A DNA stretch of 64,000 bases, taken from positions 1 through 64,000 of the forward strand of contig JAFPWN010000046.1 in NCBI GenBank assembly GCA_017412765.1, written 5' to 3'. Below the pieces are notes generated by a model that worked only from the letters and a program-made list of their open reading frames with translations, was not told the DNA's origin and ran no database searches. A program made the position numbers and the translations under genes. Source of the stretch: Oscillospiraceae bacterium. Its GTDB lineage: Bacteria > Bacillota > Clostridia > Oscillospirales > Oscillospiraceae. Below are positions 34,710 to 45,132 of the stretch, piece by piece. How positions within the stretch are numbered: the first letter of the stretch is position 1; each line of letters begins with the position of its first letter.

Positions 34710-35344
34710 CAAACGGCCTCCAGTTTCGAGAGGATAGAGGCCGAGGTATGCTCGGGGTCCTGCGTACCGTCGATCTTAACGAGAAGTCCGAGGTCTTCGT
34801 AGAACTTGAGGAGCGGTTCGGTCTCGCGGTGATAGACCTCAAGGCGATGGTTTACGGTCTCGGGGGTGTCGTCCTTGCGGATCGTCAGGCGGGCGCCGCA
34901 GTGGTCGCACACACCCTCCTCCTTCGGAGGATTGTAGAGAACGTGGAAGGTGCCGCCGCAATCGGGGCAGGTGCGCCTTCCGGTCATTCGCCGGCTTATC
35001 ACCTCGTCGGGCACGTCGATGTCGATAACGGCGTCGATGTGTATCCCGGCGTCCTTGATAGCGTTCGCCTGCGCAAGCGTGCGGGGAACGCCGTCAAGAA
35101 TATAGCCCTTGGCGCAGTCGTCGTGCTGGAGCCGCTCCTGGAGGATACCGATTATGATATCGTCCGAAACGAGGCTGCCTGCCTCGATCAGCGCCTTGGC
35201 TTTAAGTCCCACGGGCGTGCCGGCTTTAACGGCAGCCCGCAGGATGTTGCCTGTGGAGATCGTGGGTATGCCGAGCTTCCCGGAGAGTATCTCGGCCTGG
35301 GTGCCTTTGCCCGCACCCGGGGCGCCCATAAGAATAAGCTTCAT
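34709..35344 (-). CDS. adk: Adenylate kinase
   Basis: A 211-residue enzyme interconverting AMP, ATP and ADP. P-loop GAPGAGKGTQAE, the DGVPRTLAQA motif and a LID domain with four Cys in two pairs (CPDCGGTF, CDHCGARL), the zinc-containing Gram-positive form. It lies between secY and map. Confidence 0.97.
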   Translation of the reverse strand: MKLILMGAPGAGKGTQAEILSGKLGIPTISTGNILRAAVKAGTPVGLKAKALIEAGSLVSDDIIIGILQERLQHDDCAKGYILDGVPRTLAQANAIKDAGIHIDAVIDIDVPDEVISRRMTGRRTCPDCGGTFHVLYNPPKEEGVCDHCGARLTIRKDDTPETVNHRLEVYHRETEPLLKFYEDLGLLVKIDGTQDPEHTSASILSKLEAV

Positions 35345-35360
35345 AGCTTTTCCCTCTTAA

Positions 35361-36668
35361 TTATTCAAGAAAGCCCTTGTAGTTGCGCATAACCATCTGA
35401 GCCTCCATGCCCTTGACAGTTTCGAGCGCAACGCCTACGAGAATGATAAGGGAGGTGCCGCCGACGGCGATGCCGCTGCGGGCAGCAGTCTCACTTACAG
35501 CGTTGACGATAAGCGGGACGATGGCGACGATACCGAGGTAAACGGCGCCGAAGAGGGTCACCTTGTTCAGAACCTTGGCGATGAAGTCCGAAGTCGGTCT
35601 GCCCGGGCGGAAGCCGGGGATATAACCGCCGTTGTTGCGGAGGTTATTGCTGACCTCGACGGGGTTGAACTGGATCGTGGAGTAGAAGTAGCTGAAGAAG
35701 ATGATGAGCAGGAAATAGATGACCATGTAGAGGACGGTGTTGGTGTCGAACACGGTCAGAAGTCCGCCCCAGAAGCCGCCGGAATCCTTTGTCTTGCCGA
35801 TGAAGGCTGCGATGGTGGCGGGGAGAGAGGCGATGGACTGGGCAAAGATGACGGGCAGAACGCCGGACATATTTACCTTGAGGGGCAGGTGACTGGCCTG
35901 GCCGCCGTAGACCTTGCGGCCGACGACTCTCTTGGAGTACTGAACGGGGATCCTGCGCTCAGCCTCGGTGACGATGACGATAAGAACGATCATCGCGATA
36001 GCTCCGACGAGCACTCCTAGGTAGATGAGGAGGTACTTCCACCACTCAGCGCCGGCGGAGGTAACGGTGCCGATCGCGGAGACGACGGCGACCGGTACGC
36101 GGCTGACGATACCTACGAAGAGGATGATCGAGATGCCGTTGCCGATGCCGAACTCAGTGATCTGCTCGCCCATCCACATGATGATGGAGGAGCCTGCCAC
36201 GAGGGTCATTACGATAACGATAGCTTCCCAGATTCCGCTGGTGGAAACGAGGCCGTTGGCGCGGCAGATGGTGTAGTAGCCGATGCCCTGAAGAAGCGCG
36301 AGGCCCACGGTGGAATAGCGGGTGATGCGCTCGATCTTCTTTTTGCCCTCTTCGCCGCCCTCCTTGGAGAGTCTCTCAAGGGCGGGGATGGCGATCGTGA
36401 GAAGCTGGATGATGATGCTTGCGTTGATATACGGCTGGATCGAGAGAGCGAAAACGGTAGCCTGTGAGAAGGAGCTTCCGCTCATTACGTTGTAAAGTCC
36501 GAGGACGGTGTTGGAGAACTGATCAAAATACGCAGAGAGGAGCTCGCGGTTGATGTAAGGTACGGGAACCGCGTTACCAAGTCTGTACAGGAGGATCATG
36601 AAAAGCGTGAAGAGGATCTTCTTGCGCAGGTCAACGATCTTCCATGCGTTACGCAATGTTTTCAGCAC
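35361..36668 (-). CDS. secY: Protein translocase subunit SecY
   Basis: A 435-residue, ten-helix pore subunit of the Sec translocon. The plug and signature segments LLYRLGNAVPVPYI, SIQPYINASIIIQLL and IPVQYSKRVVGRKVYGGQ are visible, as is the C-terminal MRNYKGFL. One nt from rplO. No secY2 features. Confidence 0.97.
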   Translation of the reverse strand: MLKTLRNAWKIVDLRKKILFTLFMILLYRLGNAVPVPYINRELLSAYFDQFSNTVLGLYNVMSGSSFSQATVFALSIQPYINASIIIQLLTIAIPALERLSKEGGEEGKKKIERITRYSTVGLALLQGIGYYTICRANGLVSTSGIWEAIVIVMTLVAGSSIIMWMGEQITEFGIGNGISIILFVGIVSRVPVAVVSAIGTVTSAGAEWWKYLLIYLGVLVGAIAMIVLIVIVTEAERRIPVQYSKRVVGRKVYGGQASHLPLKVNMSGVLPVIFAQSIASLPATIAAFIGKTKDSGGFWGGLLTVFDTNTVLYMVIYFLLIIFFSYFYSTIQFNPVEVSNNLRNNGGYIPGFRPGRPTSDFIAKVLNKVTLFGAVYLGIVAIVPLIVNAVSETAARSGIAVGGTSLIILVGVALETVKGMEAQMVMRNYKGFLE

Positions 36669-36669
36669 T

Positions 36670-37110
36670 TCAGATCACCTCGGCCTTTCCTCCGGCTTTC
36701 TCGATCTTCTCCTTTGCGCTCTCGGAGAAGGCGCTGGCCTTAACGGTAAGCTTCTTGGTGAGCTCGCCGCCTCCAAGTACCTTGAATCCGTACTTGCAGT
36801 GGGAGATGATGCCCTTCTCGATGAGAGCGTTGACGTCTACGACGGCGCCATCCTCAAATCTCTCGAGCATGCTGACGTTGATGGAGTCAAGGGGCTTAGC
36901 GAAGATATTGTTGAAGCCTCTCTTCGGGATACGGCGGGCGAGAGGCATCTGGCCTCCCTCAAATCCTACGCGGACTCCGCCGCCGCTTCTGGCCTTCTGG
37001 CCCTTATGGCCGCGGCCGCCGGTCTTGCCGTTGCCGGTGCCGATTCCTCTGCCCTTGCGCTTGGCAACGTGAGTGCTGCCGAGGGCGGGAGAAAGATCTG
37101 ATAATTTCAT
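36670..37110 (-). CDS. rplO: 50S ribosomal protein L15 (uL15)
   Basis: A 146-residue protein. The Gly/Lys-rich N-terminal arm [20 protein letters not shown] reaches into 23S rRNA; the C-terminal globular part ends in [13 protein letters not shown]. Order rpmD-rplO-secY is canonical. Confidence 0.97.
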   Translation of the reverse strand: MKLSDLSPALGSTHVAKRKGRGIGTGNGKTGGRGHKGQKARSGGGVRVGFEGGQMPLARRIPKRGFNNIFAKPLDSINVSMLERFEDGAVVDVNALIEKGIISHCKYGFKVLGGGELTKKLTVKASAFSESAKEKIEKAGGKAEVI

Positions 37111-37124
37111 CGACGGTTACCTCC

Positions 37125-37307
37125 TTACTTTACTTCCTCGACCTTGACAAGATAGCCGATCTTGGCGAGCTTGCCCTGGGTCTGGGGGTTTACGGGCTGA
37201 ACGGTCTCGTCACCGATCTTGCGGAGGCCGAGGCTTTCAGCAGTCGCGATATGCTTCTGGAGTCTGCCGTTGAGGCTCTTTACGAGCGTGATTTTTACAT
37301 TAGCCAT
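37125..37307 (-). CDS. rpmD: 50S ribosomal protein L30 (uL30)
   Basis: A 60-residue protein, VKITLVKSLNGRLQKHIATA and a conserved GKLAKIGYLVKVEEV end. Length normal for bacteria. Confidence 0.96.
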   Translation of the reverse strand: MANVKITLVKSLNGRLQKHIATAESLGLRKIGDETVQPVNPQTQGKLAKIGYLVKVEEVK

Positions 37308-37320
37308 TTCTGCGTCCTCC

Positions 37321-37872
37321 TTAGCCCGCGATCTCGGAGACGTCCTTACCGCGGCGGGCAGCTACCTGCTCGGCATTGCGGAGAGCCTTGAGGCCCTCGA
37401 AGGTCGCGGCTACGACGTTGGCGGGATTATTGGAGCGGAGGCACTTGGTACGGATGTCGGAAATACCCGCCGCCTCCATTACGGCACGAACGGCACCGCC
37501 GGCGATAACGCCAGTACCTTCGGGAGCCGGCTTGAGCAGGACCTTGCCTGCGCCGAACTCGCCGATGACCTCGTGGGGAATGCTGGTTCCCTGGAGGGTG
37601 ACGGTGACGAAGTGCTTCTTGGCATCCTCGATGCCCTTGCGGATAGCCTCGGAGACCTCAGCGGCCTTGCCGAGACCGAAGCCCACCTTGCCCTTGCCGT
37701 CGCCGATGACGACGAGAGCGGAGAACTTCATGATGCGACCGCCCTTGACGGTCTTGGATACGCGGTTGAGAGAGACGACCTTTTCGATGTACTCGCTCTT
37801 CGGCTCTTCTCTTCTCTCGCGGCGATCACGGCGCTCACGGCGCTCGTTATTGTTGTTATTTTCGTAAGGCAT
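37321..37872 (-). CDS. rpsE: 30S ribosomal protein S5 (uS5) with Arg-rich N-terminal extension
   Basis: A 183-residue mRNA-entry-channel protein. The usual domain starts at about residue 28 ([20 protein letters not shown]). The RNA-binding loop [13 protein letters not shown] and [13 protein letters not shown] follow. The first ~26 residues are a low-complexity Asn then Arg/Glu-rich extension ([19 protein letters not shown]). There is no better internal start, and AGGAG precedes the ATG. Confidence 0.97.
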   Translation of the reverse strand: MPYENNNNNERRERRDRRERREEPKSEYIEKVVSLNRVSKTVKGGRIMKFSALVVIGDGKGKVGFGLGKAAEVSEAIRKGIEDAKKHFVTVTLQGTSIPHEVIGEFGAGKVLLKPAPEGTGVIAGGAVRAVMEAAGISDIRTKCLRSNNPANVVAATFEGLKALRNAEQVAARRGKDVSEIAG

Positions 37873-37889
37873 TCTCGTTTTCTCCTCTC

Positions 37890-38249
37890 TCAGAACTCGA
37901 GGCCGCCCTCGCGGGCGCCTTCTGCGAGCTCCTGAACTCTGCCGTGGTAGACGTAGCCGCCGCGGTCAAAAACGACAGCCTTGATGCCGGCCTTCTCAGC
38001 TCTCTCGGCAAGGATCTTGCCGACCTTGCGGGCAGCTTCCTTGTTTCCGCCGTAGCCGTCAAAATCCTTCTCGAGCGTGTTGGCGCTGACGAGGGTCTTA
38101 CCGGCGACGTCGTCGATGATCTGAGCGTAGATGTTCTGCTTGGAGCGGAAAACGTTGAGTCTGGGTCTCTCAGGAGTGCCGGAGATCTTCGCCCTGACTC
38201 TTACATGTCTCTTAATGCGCTGTGCATTAGTGTCGGGTCTTTTTATCAT
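37890..38249 (-). CDS. rplR: 50S ribosomal protein L18 (uL18)
   Basis: A 119-residue 5S rRNA-binding protein. N-terminal basic region [20 protein letters not shown], then [14 protein letters not shown] and [20 protein letters not shown]. Canonical position. Confidence 0.97.
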   Translation of the reverse strand: MIKRPDTNAQRIKRHVRVRAKISGTPERPRLNVFRSKQNIYAQIIDDVAGKTLVSANTLEKDFDGYGGNKEAARKVGKILAERAEKAGIKAVVFDRGGYVYHGRVQELAEGAREGGLEF

Positions 38250-38265
38250 TTAGGCACACCTCCTT

Positions 38266-38805
38266 TTATTTACCTGTTTTTCCTTCTTTGCGGCGGATGA
38301 ACTCGTCGACGTACTTGATGCCCTTGCCCTTATACGGCTCGGGAGGACGCTTGCCGCGGAGATCCGCTGCAAACTGACCGACGAGCTGCTTATCGGCGCC
38401 CTTGATGTTGATGTGGTTGGGATCGGGTACTTCGATCGTGATTCCGTCTACCTCAGGCATGATGACCTGATGGGAAAAACCGAGGTTCATAACGAGGTTC
38501 TTGCCCTCTTTCGCGGCCCTGTAACCGACGCCGTTGACCTCAAGCTTCTTCTCAAAGCCCTCGGTAACACCGACGACCATGTTGTGAAGCAGGCTGCGGG
38601 TCAGACCGTGAAGAGCACGGTTCTCTTTCTCGTCGTTCGGGCGCTTGACGTGGAGGACAGCGCCGTCATTCTCGATTGTCATAGCGGGGCAGAGGCTCTT
38701 AGTAAGCTCGCCCTTGGGTCCCTTAACGGTAACTACGTTGCCCTCGCCGACGGTGACGGTGACGCCAGCCGGAATGGCGATGGGGGCTCTTCCAATTCGA
38801 CTCAT
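38266..38805 (-). CDS. rplF: 50S ribosomal protein L6 (uL6)
   Basis: A 179-residue two-domain protein near the factor-binding site. SRIGRAPIAIPAGVTVTV at the start and RKPPEPYKGKGIKY-like RPPEPYKGKGIKYVDEFI near the end are diagnostic. Confidence 0.97.
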   Translation of the reverse strand: MSRIGRAPIAIPAGVTVTVGEGNVVTVKGPKGELTKSLCPAMTIENDGAVLHVKRPNDEKENRALHGLTRSLLHNMVVGVTEGFEKKLEVNGVGYRAAKEGKNLVMNLGFSHQVIMPEVDGITIEVPDPNHINIKGADKQLVGQFAADLRGKRPPEPYKGKGIKYVDEFIRRKEGKTGK

Positions 38806-38817
38806 TTTACTACCTCC

Positions 38818-39213
38818 TTACCATACGAACGCAAGGACTTCGCCGCCGACGTGCTCAGCGCGAGCCTTCTTGTCGGTCATGACGCCCTTGGAGGTGGAGA
38901 TGATCGCGGTGCCGAGTCCCTTGAGGACGTAGGGGATCTCCTCGGTGCCGGCGTAAACGCGAAGACCGGGCTTCGATACGCGGCGGAGGCCCTGGATTAC
39001 CTTCTCACCCTGGTTGTACTTGAGAGTAACTTTGATAACTCCCTGACCGCCGTCAGCGACGATCTGGTAGTTCTTGATGTATCCCTCGTCCAGAAGGATC
39101 TGAACGATCGCCTTCTTCATGTTGGAGGCGGGGATATCAACGGTTGCGTGCTTTGCGGTGTTAGCGTTCCTGATTCTGGTCAGCATATCCGCAATGGGGT
39201 CTGTGATCTGCAT
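38818..39213 (-). CDS. rpsH: 30S ribosomal protein S8 (uS8)
   Basis: A 131-residue central-domain assembly protein. [20 protein letters not shown] and the C-terminal [19 protein letters not shown] are typical. It is preceded by an unusually long 303-nt gap from rpsZ, which holds a D element. Confidence 0.97.
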   Translation of the reverse strand: MQITDPIADMLTRIRNANTAKHATVDIPASNMKKAIVQILLDEGYIKNYQIVADGGQGVIKVTLKYNQGEKVIQGLRRVSKPGLRVYAGTEEIPYVLKGLGTAIISTSKGVMTDKKARAEHVGGEVLAFVW

Positions 39214-39424
39214 AACTGGATTTTCCTCCTAAATTGAAGTTACCGCTCATCTAAGCGGTTCCGGCGGCGAGGTATCCGCGATAATTTTCGATGCGATCTT
39301 AATTACCGCAGACCTTTCGCCATCCGATAATCGGATTTTTTCTAAAATCCGTCAAAACCTTGTGTTGTTTCCACAAATTGTGGGTCTCGTGCTTTCACGA
39401 GGCTCAGCCCCGACAGGCATCTTA
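39214..39424. other. Leader region of rpsH
   Basis: No gene seen. On the operon (minus) strand it contains the hairpins CTCGTGAAAGCACGAG, CCACAATTTGTGG and CGGATTTTAGAAAAAATCCG (about 39328-39347). The last resembles a terminator stem but lacks a T-tract. Together with the D element at 39425-39523 it makes the longest gap inside the ribosomal operon. Confidence 0.5.
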
Positions 39425-39523
39425 TTGGTAAAGATTTTTTTGCGAGACGAGGCGCAGGAGCGAAGCTGTACTTTGTGTACTGCGAGCGACTGCAACGAAG
39501 TATCGCGGAAAAAGATTTACCAA
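39425..39523 (-). repeat. D element copy 4, between rpsZ and rpsH
   Basis: Outer arms TTGGTAAA/TTTACCAA, inner TTTTTTTGCGA/TCGCGGAAAAA, central hairpin GTAC-ACAAA-GTAC, boxes GATACTTCGTT and GCGCCTCGT. The right arm contains the last sense codon (TGG) and stop (TAA) of rpsZ, so coding sequence forms part of the stem. Confidence 0.87.
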
Positions 39524-39702
39524 GACGCCTTCTTGACTCCGGGGATCTCGCCCTTGTAGGCCAGCTCTCTGAAGCAGATACGGCAGATGCCGTAGTTGCG
39601 GAGATAAGAATGGGGTCTGCCGCAGATCTTGCAGCGGTTGTAGTAGCGCGTGGAGAACTTCGGATCGCGCTGCTGCTTTATTTTCATTGAAGTTTTAGCC
39701 AT
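39517..39702 (-). CDS. rpsZ: 30S ribosomal protein S14, zinc-binding type Z (uS14)
   Basis: A 61-residue S14. The two CxxC pairs (RCKICGRPH and [10 protein letters not shown]) bind zinc. [20 protein letters not shown] at the start and GVKKASW at the end are standard. Its last codons are within the arm of D element copy 4. Confidence 0.97.
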   Translation of the reverse strand: MAKTSMKIKQQRDPKFSTRYYNRCKICGRPHSYLRNYGICRICFRELAYKGEIPGVKKASW

Positions 39703-39717
39703 GATCCAAATTCCTCC

Positions 39718-40260
39718 TTAGTTCTGATAGAAGGGAGCGCCGAGCAGCGTGATAAGCTCGCGGGCTTCCTCATCGGTGTTCGCGGTGGTGCACATTACGA
39801 TGTCCATGCCGCGGATCTTGTCGATCTTATCGTAGTCGATCTCGGGGAAGATCAGCTGCTCCTTAAGGCCGAGCGCGTAGTTGCCGCGGCCGTCAAAGGA
39901 GTTCGGGTTGATTCCGCGGAAGTCGCGGACGCGGGGAAGAGCGACGTTGAAGAGTCTGTCGAGGAACTCCCACATCTTGTCATGGCGAAGGGTGACCTTT
40001 ACGCCGACGTTCATGCCCTCGCGGAGCTTGAAGTTAGCGACGGACTTGCGCGCCTTGGTGATGACGGCGTGCTGGCCGGTGATCTGGCTGATCTCCTTCT
40101 GGACGTTCTCGATCATCTTCTGGTTATCCTTGCAGTCGCCGCAACCGACGTTGACAACGATCTTCTCGAGCTTCGGGATCTGCATAACGCTCTTGTAGCC
40201 GAACTTCTTCATAAGGGCGGGAGCGATTTCCTGATTGTATTTATCCTGTAATCTGGGCAT
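39718..40260 (-). CDS. rplE: 50S ribosomal protein L5 (uL5)
   Basis: A 180-residue 5S rRNA-binding protein of the central protuberance. [32 protein letters not shown] and the end [14 protein letters not shown] are typical. The ATG is 15 nt after rplX. Confidence 0.97.
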   Translation of the reverse strand: MPRLQDKYNQEIAPALMKKFGYKSVMQIPKLEKIVVNVGCGDCKDNQKMIENVQKEISQITGQHAVITKARKSVANFKLREGMNVGVKVTLRHDKMWEFLDRLFNVALPRVRDFRGINPNSFDGRGNYALGLKEQLIFPEIDYDKIDKIRGMDIVMCTTANTDEEARELITLLGAPFYQN

Positions 40261-40275
40261 ATCTCTCTACCTCCC

Positions 40276-40581
40276 TCACATAGTGGCTCCGCACTTCTTG
40301 CAGGTGCGGACCTTCTTGCCGTCGACGACAGTGTGGGCAACTCTGGTCGCCTTGCCGCACTTCGGGCAGACGAGCTGGACCTTGGAGGCGTAGATCGGAG
40401 TCTCAACGGAGATGATGCCGCTCTCCTCGCCCTGCTTGCGAGCCTTCTGATGCTTCTTGGCAACGTTGACGCCCTCAACGACGACCTTCATGCTCTTCGG
40501 ATCGGCGGAGAGGATCTTGCCCTGCTTGCCCTTATCCTTGCCGGAAAGGACCTTAACGGTATCGTTAGTCTTAATGTTCAT
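40276..40581 (-). CDS. rplX: 50S ribosomal protein L24 (uL24)
   Basis: A 101-residue KOW protein that initiates 50S assembly. The KOW motif is KVLSGKDKGKQGKILSADPK. The C-terminus has two Cys pairs (CPKCGKATR, CKKCGATM), the zinc-ribbon-like tail seen in clostridial L24. Confidence 0.97.
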   Translation of the reverse strand: MNIKTNDTVKVLSGKDKGKQGKILSADPKSMKVVVEGVNVAKKHQKARKQGEESGIISVETPIYASKVQLVCPKCGKATRVAHTVVDGKKVRTCKKCGATM

Positions 40582-40594
40582 TACTGAGCCCTCC

Positions 40595-40963
40595 TCAAAT
40601 TACTTCGGGAGCAAGGGACAGGATCTTCATGAATTCCTTGTCGCGGAGCTCTCTTGCAACGGGCCCGAAGATACGCGTGCCGACCGGGTTCTTATCCTCA
40701 CGGACGAGGACGGCAGCGTTCTCATCGAAGCGTACGTAAGTGCCATCTGCACGGCGGACGCCGCGGGCGGAGCGGACGATGACAGCCTTGACTACGTCGC
40801 CCTTCTTGACCTGGCCGCCGGGAGCAGCCTTGCGGACGGAGGCGACGATGACGTCTCCGATGTTTCCGTACTTGCGCTTGGAGCCGCCCAGAACGCGGAT
40901 GCACTTGATTTCCTTGGCGCCGGTATTGTCGGCGACCTTCAGATAAGATTCCTGCTGTATCAT
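40595..40963 (-). CDS. rplN: 50S ribosomal protein L14 (uL14)
   Basis: A 122-residue protein forming intersubunit bridges. [20 protein letters not shown], and [20 protein letters not shown] near the end, are invariant features. Confidence 0.97.
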   Translation of the reverse strand: MIQQESYLKVADNTGAKEIKCIRVLGGSKRKYGNIGDVIVASVRKAAPGGQVKKGDVVKAVIVRSARGVRRADGTYVRFDENAAVLVREDKNPVGTRIFGPVARELRDKEFMKILSLAPEVI

Positions 40964-40975
40964 TTAGGCGCCTCC

Positions 40976-41239
40976 TTACTTTGCCTTCTCAACGATCTCT
41001 ACAAGTCTCCAGCGCTTATCCTTGGAAAGCGGGCGGCACTCCATAACGCGGACGGTATCGCCGACGCCGGCGATGTTCTCCTCGTCGTGAGCCTTGAGCT
41101 TGTAGGTTCTCTTAACGATTTTCTTATAAAGGGGGTGAGCTACGCGGTCAGCGATAGCAACAACGATGGTCTTGTCCATCTTGTCGGAAACAACCTTGCC
41201 CACCCTTGTCTTTCTGGAAGACGTTCTTACTTCACTCAT
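40976..41239 (-). CDS. rpsQ: 30S ribosomal protein S17 (uS17)
   Basis: An 87-residue OB-fold protein binding 16S helix 11. [20 protein letters not shown] and the later [20 protein letters not shown] are typical. Confidence 0.97.
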   Translation of the reverse strand: MSEVRTSSRKTRVGKVVSDKMDKTIVVAIADRVAHPLYKKIVKRTYKLKAHDEENIAGVGDTVRVMECRPLSKDKRWRLVEIVEKAK

Positions 41240-41251
41240 CTTCTATCCTCC

Positions 41252-41458
41252 TTACTGCTCGAGTCGCTTTTCGCGGATTATCGTCTGGACTCGGGCAATA
41301 TCCTTCTTTACAAGGGATATTTTAACAGGGTTGTCGAGCTGATTCGTGGCGTGCTGCATGCGGAGCATGAACAGATCCTTCTTGAGATCTGCGAGCTTCG
41401 CCTCCAGCTCAGCGGGGCTCATCTTTCTTACCTCGTTTGCCTTCATCTTATTCACCAC
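41252..41458 (-). CDS. rpmC: 50S ribosomal protein L29 (uL29)
   Basis: A 68-residue two-helix protein at the exit tunnel, the docking site for trigger factor and [23 protein letters not shown] and [15 protein letters not shown] are present. Its start overlaps the rplP end by 11 nt. Confidence 0.96.
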   Translation of the reverse strand: MVNKMKANEVRKMSPAELEAKLADLKKDLFMLRMQHATNQLDNPVKISLVKKDIARVQTIIREKRLEQ

Positions 41459-41873
41459 CGTTCTCTGTCTCGCTGGCGACTATCTTCGTCTTGCAGGGGA
41501 GCTTGTGAGCTCCGAGGCGAAGAGCCTCAGCGGCATCCTCGGGGGAAACACCGGCGATCTCAAAGAGAACGCGACCGGGCTTCACGACCGCTACCCAGTA
41601 CTCGGGAGCGCCCTTACCGGAGCCCATTCGGGTCTCGGCAGGCTTCTGAGTTACGGGCTTATCAGGGAAAATCTTGATCCAGACCTTACCGCCGCGCTTG
41701 GTGTAGCGGGTGATGGCGACACGGGCCGCCTCGATCTGGTTGGAGGTTATCCAGCAGGGCTCGGTGGCCACGAGGCCGTACTCGCCGTAGGTAACCTTGT
41801 TGCCGCGGGTAGCGACGCCCTTCATGCGGCCGCGCTGTACCTTGCGGTATTTAACTCTCTTAGGCAGAAGCAT
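41448..41873 (-). CDS. rplP: 50S ribosomal protein L16 (uL16)
   Basis: A 141-residue protein near the A-site tRNA elbow. [19 protein letters not shown] and [20 protein letters not shown] are conserved. Overlaps rpsC by one base and rpmC by 11. Confidence 0.97.
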   Translation of the reverse strand: MLLPKRVKYRKVQRGRMKGVATRGNKVTYGEYGLVATEPCWITSNQIEAARVAITRYTKRGGKVWIKIFPDKPVTQKPAETRMGSGKGAPEYWVAVVKPGRVLFEIAGVSPEDAAEALRLGAHKLPCKTKIVASETENGGE

Positions 41874-42700
41874 TACTTTGCGCCTCCTTCTCTGGGACTG
41901 TCAGCGCGCGGGGCGCGGGGAGCTCTCGGAGCACCGTTCTGCGGGCGCTGGTTGTTGTTGCGGTTAAATCCGCCCTCACGGCGACCTCCGCGGCGATCGC
42001 CGTCGCGTCTCTCGCGCTTCTCACGCGGGGGACGGGAGGTGTCCATGGTGCGGGGAGTGGTGCGGAGAGTCTGGTTGAGGATCTCTCCCTTGTAGATCCA
42101 GACCTTGACGCCGATGCGGCCGTAGGTGGTGGCAGCCTCGGTGAAGCCGTAGTCGATGTCGGCACGGAGAGTCTGGAGGGGGATGGTGCCCTCGTGATAC
42201 TGCTCGTTGCGGGCGATCTCGGCGCCGCCGATACGGCCGGAGATCTTGATCTTGATGCCGCGGACGCCGAGGCGCATTGCGCGCTGCATGGCGCTCTTCA
42301 TGGTGCGGCGGAACGCGACGCGCTTCTCAAGCTGGGAAGCGATGTTCTCAGCGACGAGCTGAGCGTCGGTATCGGGGTTCTTTACCTCGACAATGGAGAG
42401 TGCGACGGGCTTGCCGAACTTCTTCTCGAGGTCAAGACGGAGCTTCTCGATGTCAGCGCCGCCCTTGCCGATGACAAGGCCGGGTCTGGAGCAGTGGATG
42501 AAGACCTTGACCTTCGCGCTGTCGCGCTCGATCTCGATCTTGGGAACTCCCGCTGCGTAAAGGAGCTTCTTCAGATACTTGCGGATGTTGTAATCCTCGA
42601 CGATAAGATCGCCGACTTTGTCGTCGCGGGCGTACCAACGGGAATCCCAATCCTTGATAACGCCGACGCGAAGTCCGTGGGGGTTAACCTTCTGTCCCAT
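41873..42700 (-). CDS. rpsC: 30S ribosomal protein S3 (uS3) with Arg/Gly-rich C-terminal tail
   Basis: A 275-residue mRNA-entry-channel protein. The KH domain ([20 protein letters not shown]) and the C-domain ([19 protein letters not shown]) are intact to about residue 212. The last ~60 residues are a disordered, Arg-, Gly-, Asn- and Pro-rich tail ([28 protein letters not shown]), longer than in typical ~220-residue S3. Together with the basic extension of S5 this places two flexible arms near the entry site. Confidence 0.97.
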   Translation of the reverse strand: MGQKVNPHGLRVGVIKDWDSRWYARDDKVGDLIVEDYNIRKYLKKLLYAAGVPKIEIERDSAKVKVFIHCSRPGLVIGKGGADIEKLRLDLEKKFGKPVALSIVEVKNPDTDAQLVAENIASQLEKRVAFRRTMKSAMQRAMRLGVRGIKIKISGRIGGAEIARNEQYHEGTIPLQTLRADIDYGFTEAATTYGRIGVKVWIYKGEILNQTLRTTPRTMDTSRPPREKRERRDGDRRGGRREGGFNRNNNQRPQNGAPRAPRAPRADSPREGGAK

Positions 42701-42702
42701 TT

Positions 42703-43044
42703 TTACGCCTCCTCTCTTTCTTTAACGACGATGGTGATGTGGCTGGTTCTCTTGTTGATGCGGTAGCCGCGGCCCTTGGAAACGGGCTGCATCCTCTTGA
42801 GGATGGGGCCGGGGTTTGCGAAGGTCTCGGATACGTAGAGATTGCTCGCATCCATGCTGAAGTTGTTCTCAGCGTTGGCGGCTGCGGAGTTCAGGAGCTT
42901 TACCATGATCTCGCTGGCTGCCTTCGGGGTGTTCAAAAGTATAGCGCGCGCGGTGCGAACGTCCTTGCCGCGGATAAGATCGCAGACGATCTTGACCTTA
43001 CGCGGGGAGATACGCGCGTATTTAACAGTAGCTCTGGCTTCCAT
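42703..43044 (-). CDS. rplV: 50S ribosomal protein L22 (uL22)
   Basis: A 113-residue protein whose beta-hairpin lines the exit tunnel. [20 protein letters not shown] and [19 protein letters not shown] are conserved. Two nt from rpsC. Confidence 0.97.
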   Translation of the reverse strand: MEARATVKYARISPRKVKIVCDLIRGKDVRTARAILLNTPKAASEIMVKLLNSAAANAENNFSMDASNLYVSETFANPGPILKRMQPVSKGRGYRINKRTSHITIVVKEREEA

Positions 43045-43056
43045 TCGATTGCCTCC

Positions 43057-43329
43057 TTATTTGCCCGTCTTGCTGCCGGCGTGGCCGCGGAAGGTGCGGG
43101 TCGGCGCGAACTCGCCGAGCTTGTGTCCGACCATATCCTCGGTGACGTACACGGGAACGTGACGGCGACCGTCGTGGACAGCGATGGTGTGACCAACGAA
43201 GGACGGGAAAATGGTGCTGGAGCGGCTCCAGGTCTTGAGGACCTTCTTATCGCCGGTCTTGTTGAGCTCCTCAACTCTCTTGATGAGCTCGGGTGCCACG
43301 AACGGGCCCTTCTTAATGCTTCTTGACAT
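43057..43329 (-). CDS. rpsS: 30S ribosomal protein S19 (uS19)
   Basis: A 90-residue head protein paired with S13. [20 protein letters not shown] and the end [20 protein letters not shown] are standard. Confidence 0.97.
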   Translation of the reverse strand: MSRSIKKGPFVAPELIKRVEELNKTGDKKVLKTWSRSSTIFPSFVGHTIAVHDGRRHVPVYVTEDMVGHKLGEFAPTRTFRGHAGSKTGK

Positions 43330-43342
43330 TTCCTATCCCTCC

Positions 43343-44179
<837 letters not shown>

Positions 44180-44194
44180 TCCTTATTTCCTCCC

Positions 44195-44491
44195 TTATAC
44201 CATTCCCTCGAAGAACTCGATGGGCTTGGAGTCGGCAGCGAGACGAACGACTGCCTTCTTCCAGCTCTTGGTCGTGCCGGCGGGATAGCGGCCGACGCGC
44301 TTTTCCTTACCCATCATGTTGATGGTGGTGACCTTTGCGACCTTGACGCCGAAGATCTGCTCGACGGCGGTCTTTATCTCTGCCTTACCGGCCTCAGGAG
44401 CGACCTCGAAGGCGTACTTCTTAAGGTCGAGCGCCTCCATGGACTGCTCGGTGATGATCGGGCGGAGGATAACGTCATAATTCGATTTCAT
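44195..44491 (-). CDS. rplW: 50S ribosomal protein L23 (uL23)
   Basis: A 98-residue exit-tunnel protein, the binding site for SRP and trigger factor. [20 protein letters not shown] and [20 protein letters not shown] are typical. Overlaps rplD by one base. Confidence 0.97.
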   Translation of the reverse strand: MKSNYDVILRPIITEQSMEALDLKKYAFEVAPEAGKAEIKTAVEQIFGVKVAKVTTINMMGKEKRVGRYPAGTTKSWKKAVVRLAADSKPIEFFEGMV

Positions 44492-45114
44492 TACGCATAA
44501 ACCTCCTCGATGGTGGTAAGTGCGTCCTTCGCAACGACGAGCTTGTCGGCGTTGAGAACGGCGTAAGCGTTGAGGTTGGCGGCGACGGTGGTCGCAACGC
44601 CGGGGATATTGCGGGCGCTCTTGACTACGTTCGCGTCAACAGCGGGGGTAACGACGAGAGCCTTTCTCTCGGCGCCGACGGCGTTAAGGAACTGCTTGAA
44701 CGCCTTGGTCTTGGGCTCTGCGCAGGTGATGGCGTCAACGACGACCACGTTCTCCTCGACAGCCTTCTGGCTGAGAGCGGAGCGGATTGCGAGCTTGCGG
44801 ACCTTCTTGTTAACGGAGAAGCTGTAGCTTCTGGGCTTCGGGGCGAAGGCTACGCCGCCGTGGGTGTAGTGGGGGTTGCGGGTGGAACCCTGACGGGCGT
44901 GACCCGTGCCCTTCTGACGATAGGGCTTTGCGCCGCCGCCGGAGACCTCAGCCTTCGTAAGAGCGCTCTGGGTGCCCTGACGGAGATTGGCGAGGTGGCT
45001 GCGGACTGCCATGTGAAGAACTGCTTCGTTGGGCTCGATTCCGAAAACGGACTCAGGGAGCTCAACACTGCCGACTTCCTTGCCGGACATATTGACAACT
45101 TTAACGGTAGGCAT
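44491..45114 (-). CDS. rplD: 50S ribosomal protein L4 (uL4)
   Basis: A 207-residue protein with an extended tunnel loop ([19 protein letters not shown] followed by [12 protein letters not shown]). In some bacteria L4 also regulates this operon; no evidence for that here beyond the long leader of rpsJ. Confidence 0.97.
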   Translation of the reverse strand: MPTVKVVNMSGKEVGSVELPESVFGIEPNEAVLHMAVRSHLANLRQGTQSALTKAEVSGGGAKPYRQKGTGHARQGSTRNPHYTHGGVAFAPKPRSYSFSVNKKVRKLAIRSALSQKAVEENVVVVDAITCAEPKTKAFKQFLNAVGAERKALVVTPAVDANVVKSARNIPGVATTVAANLNAYAVLNADKLVVAKDALTTIEEVYA

Positions 45115-45132
45115 TGTTTAACTCTCCTTTCC

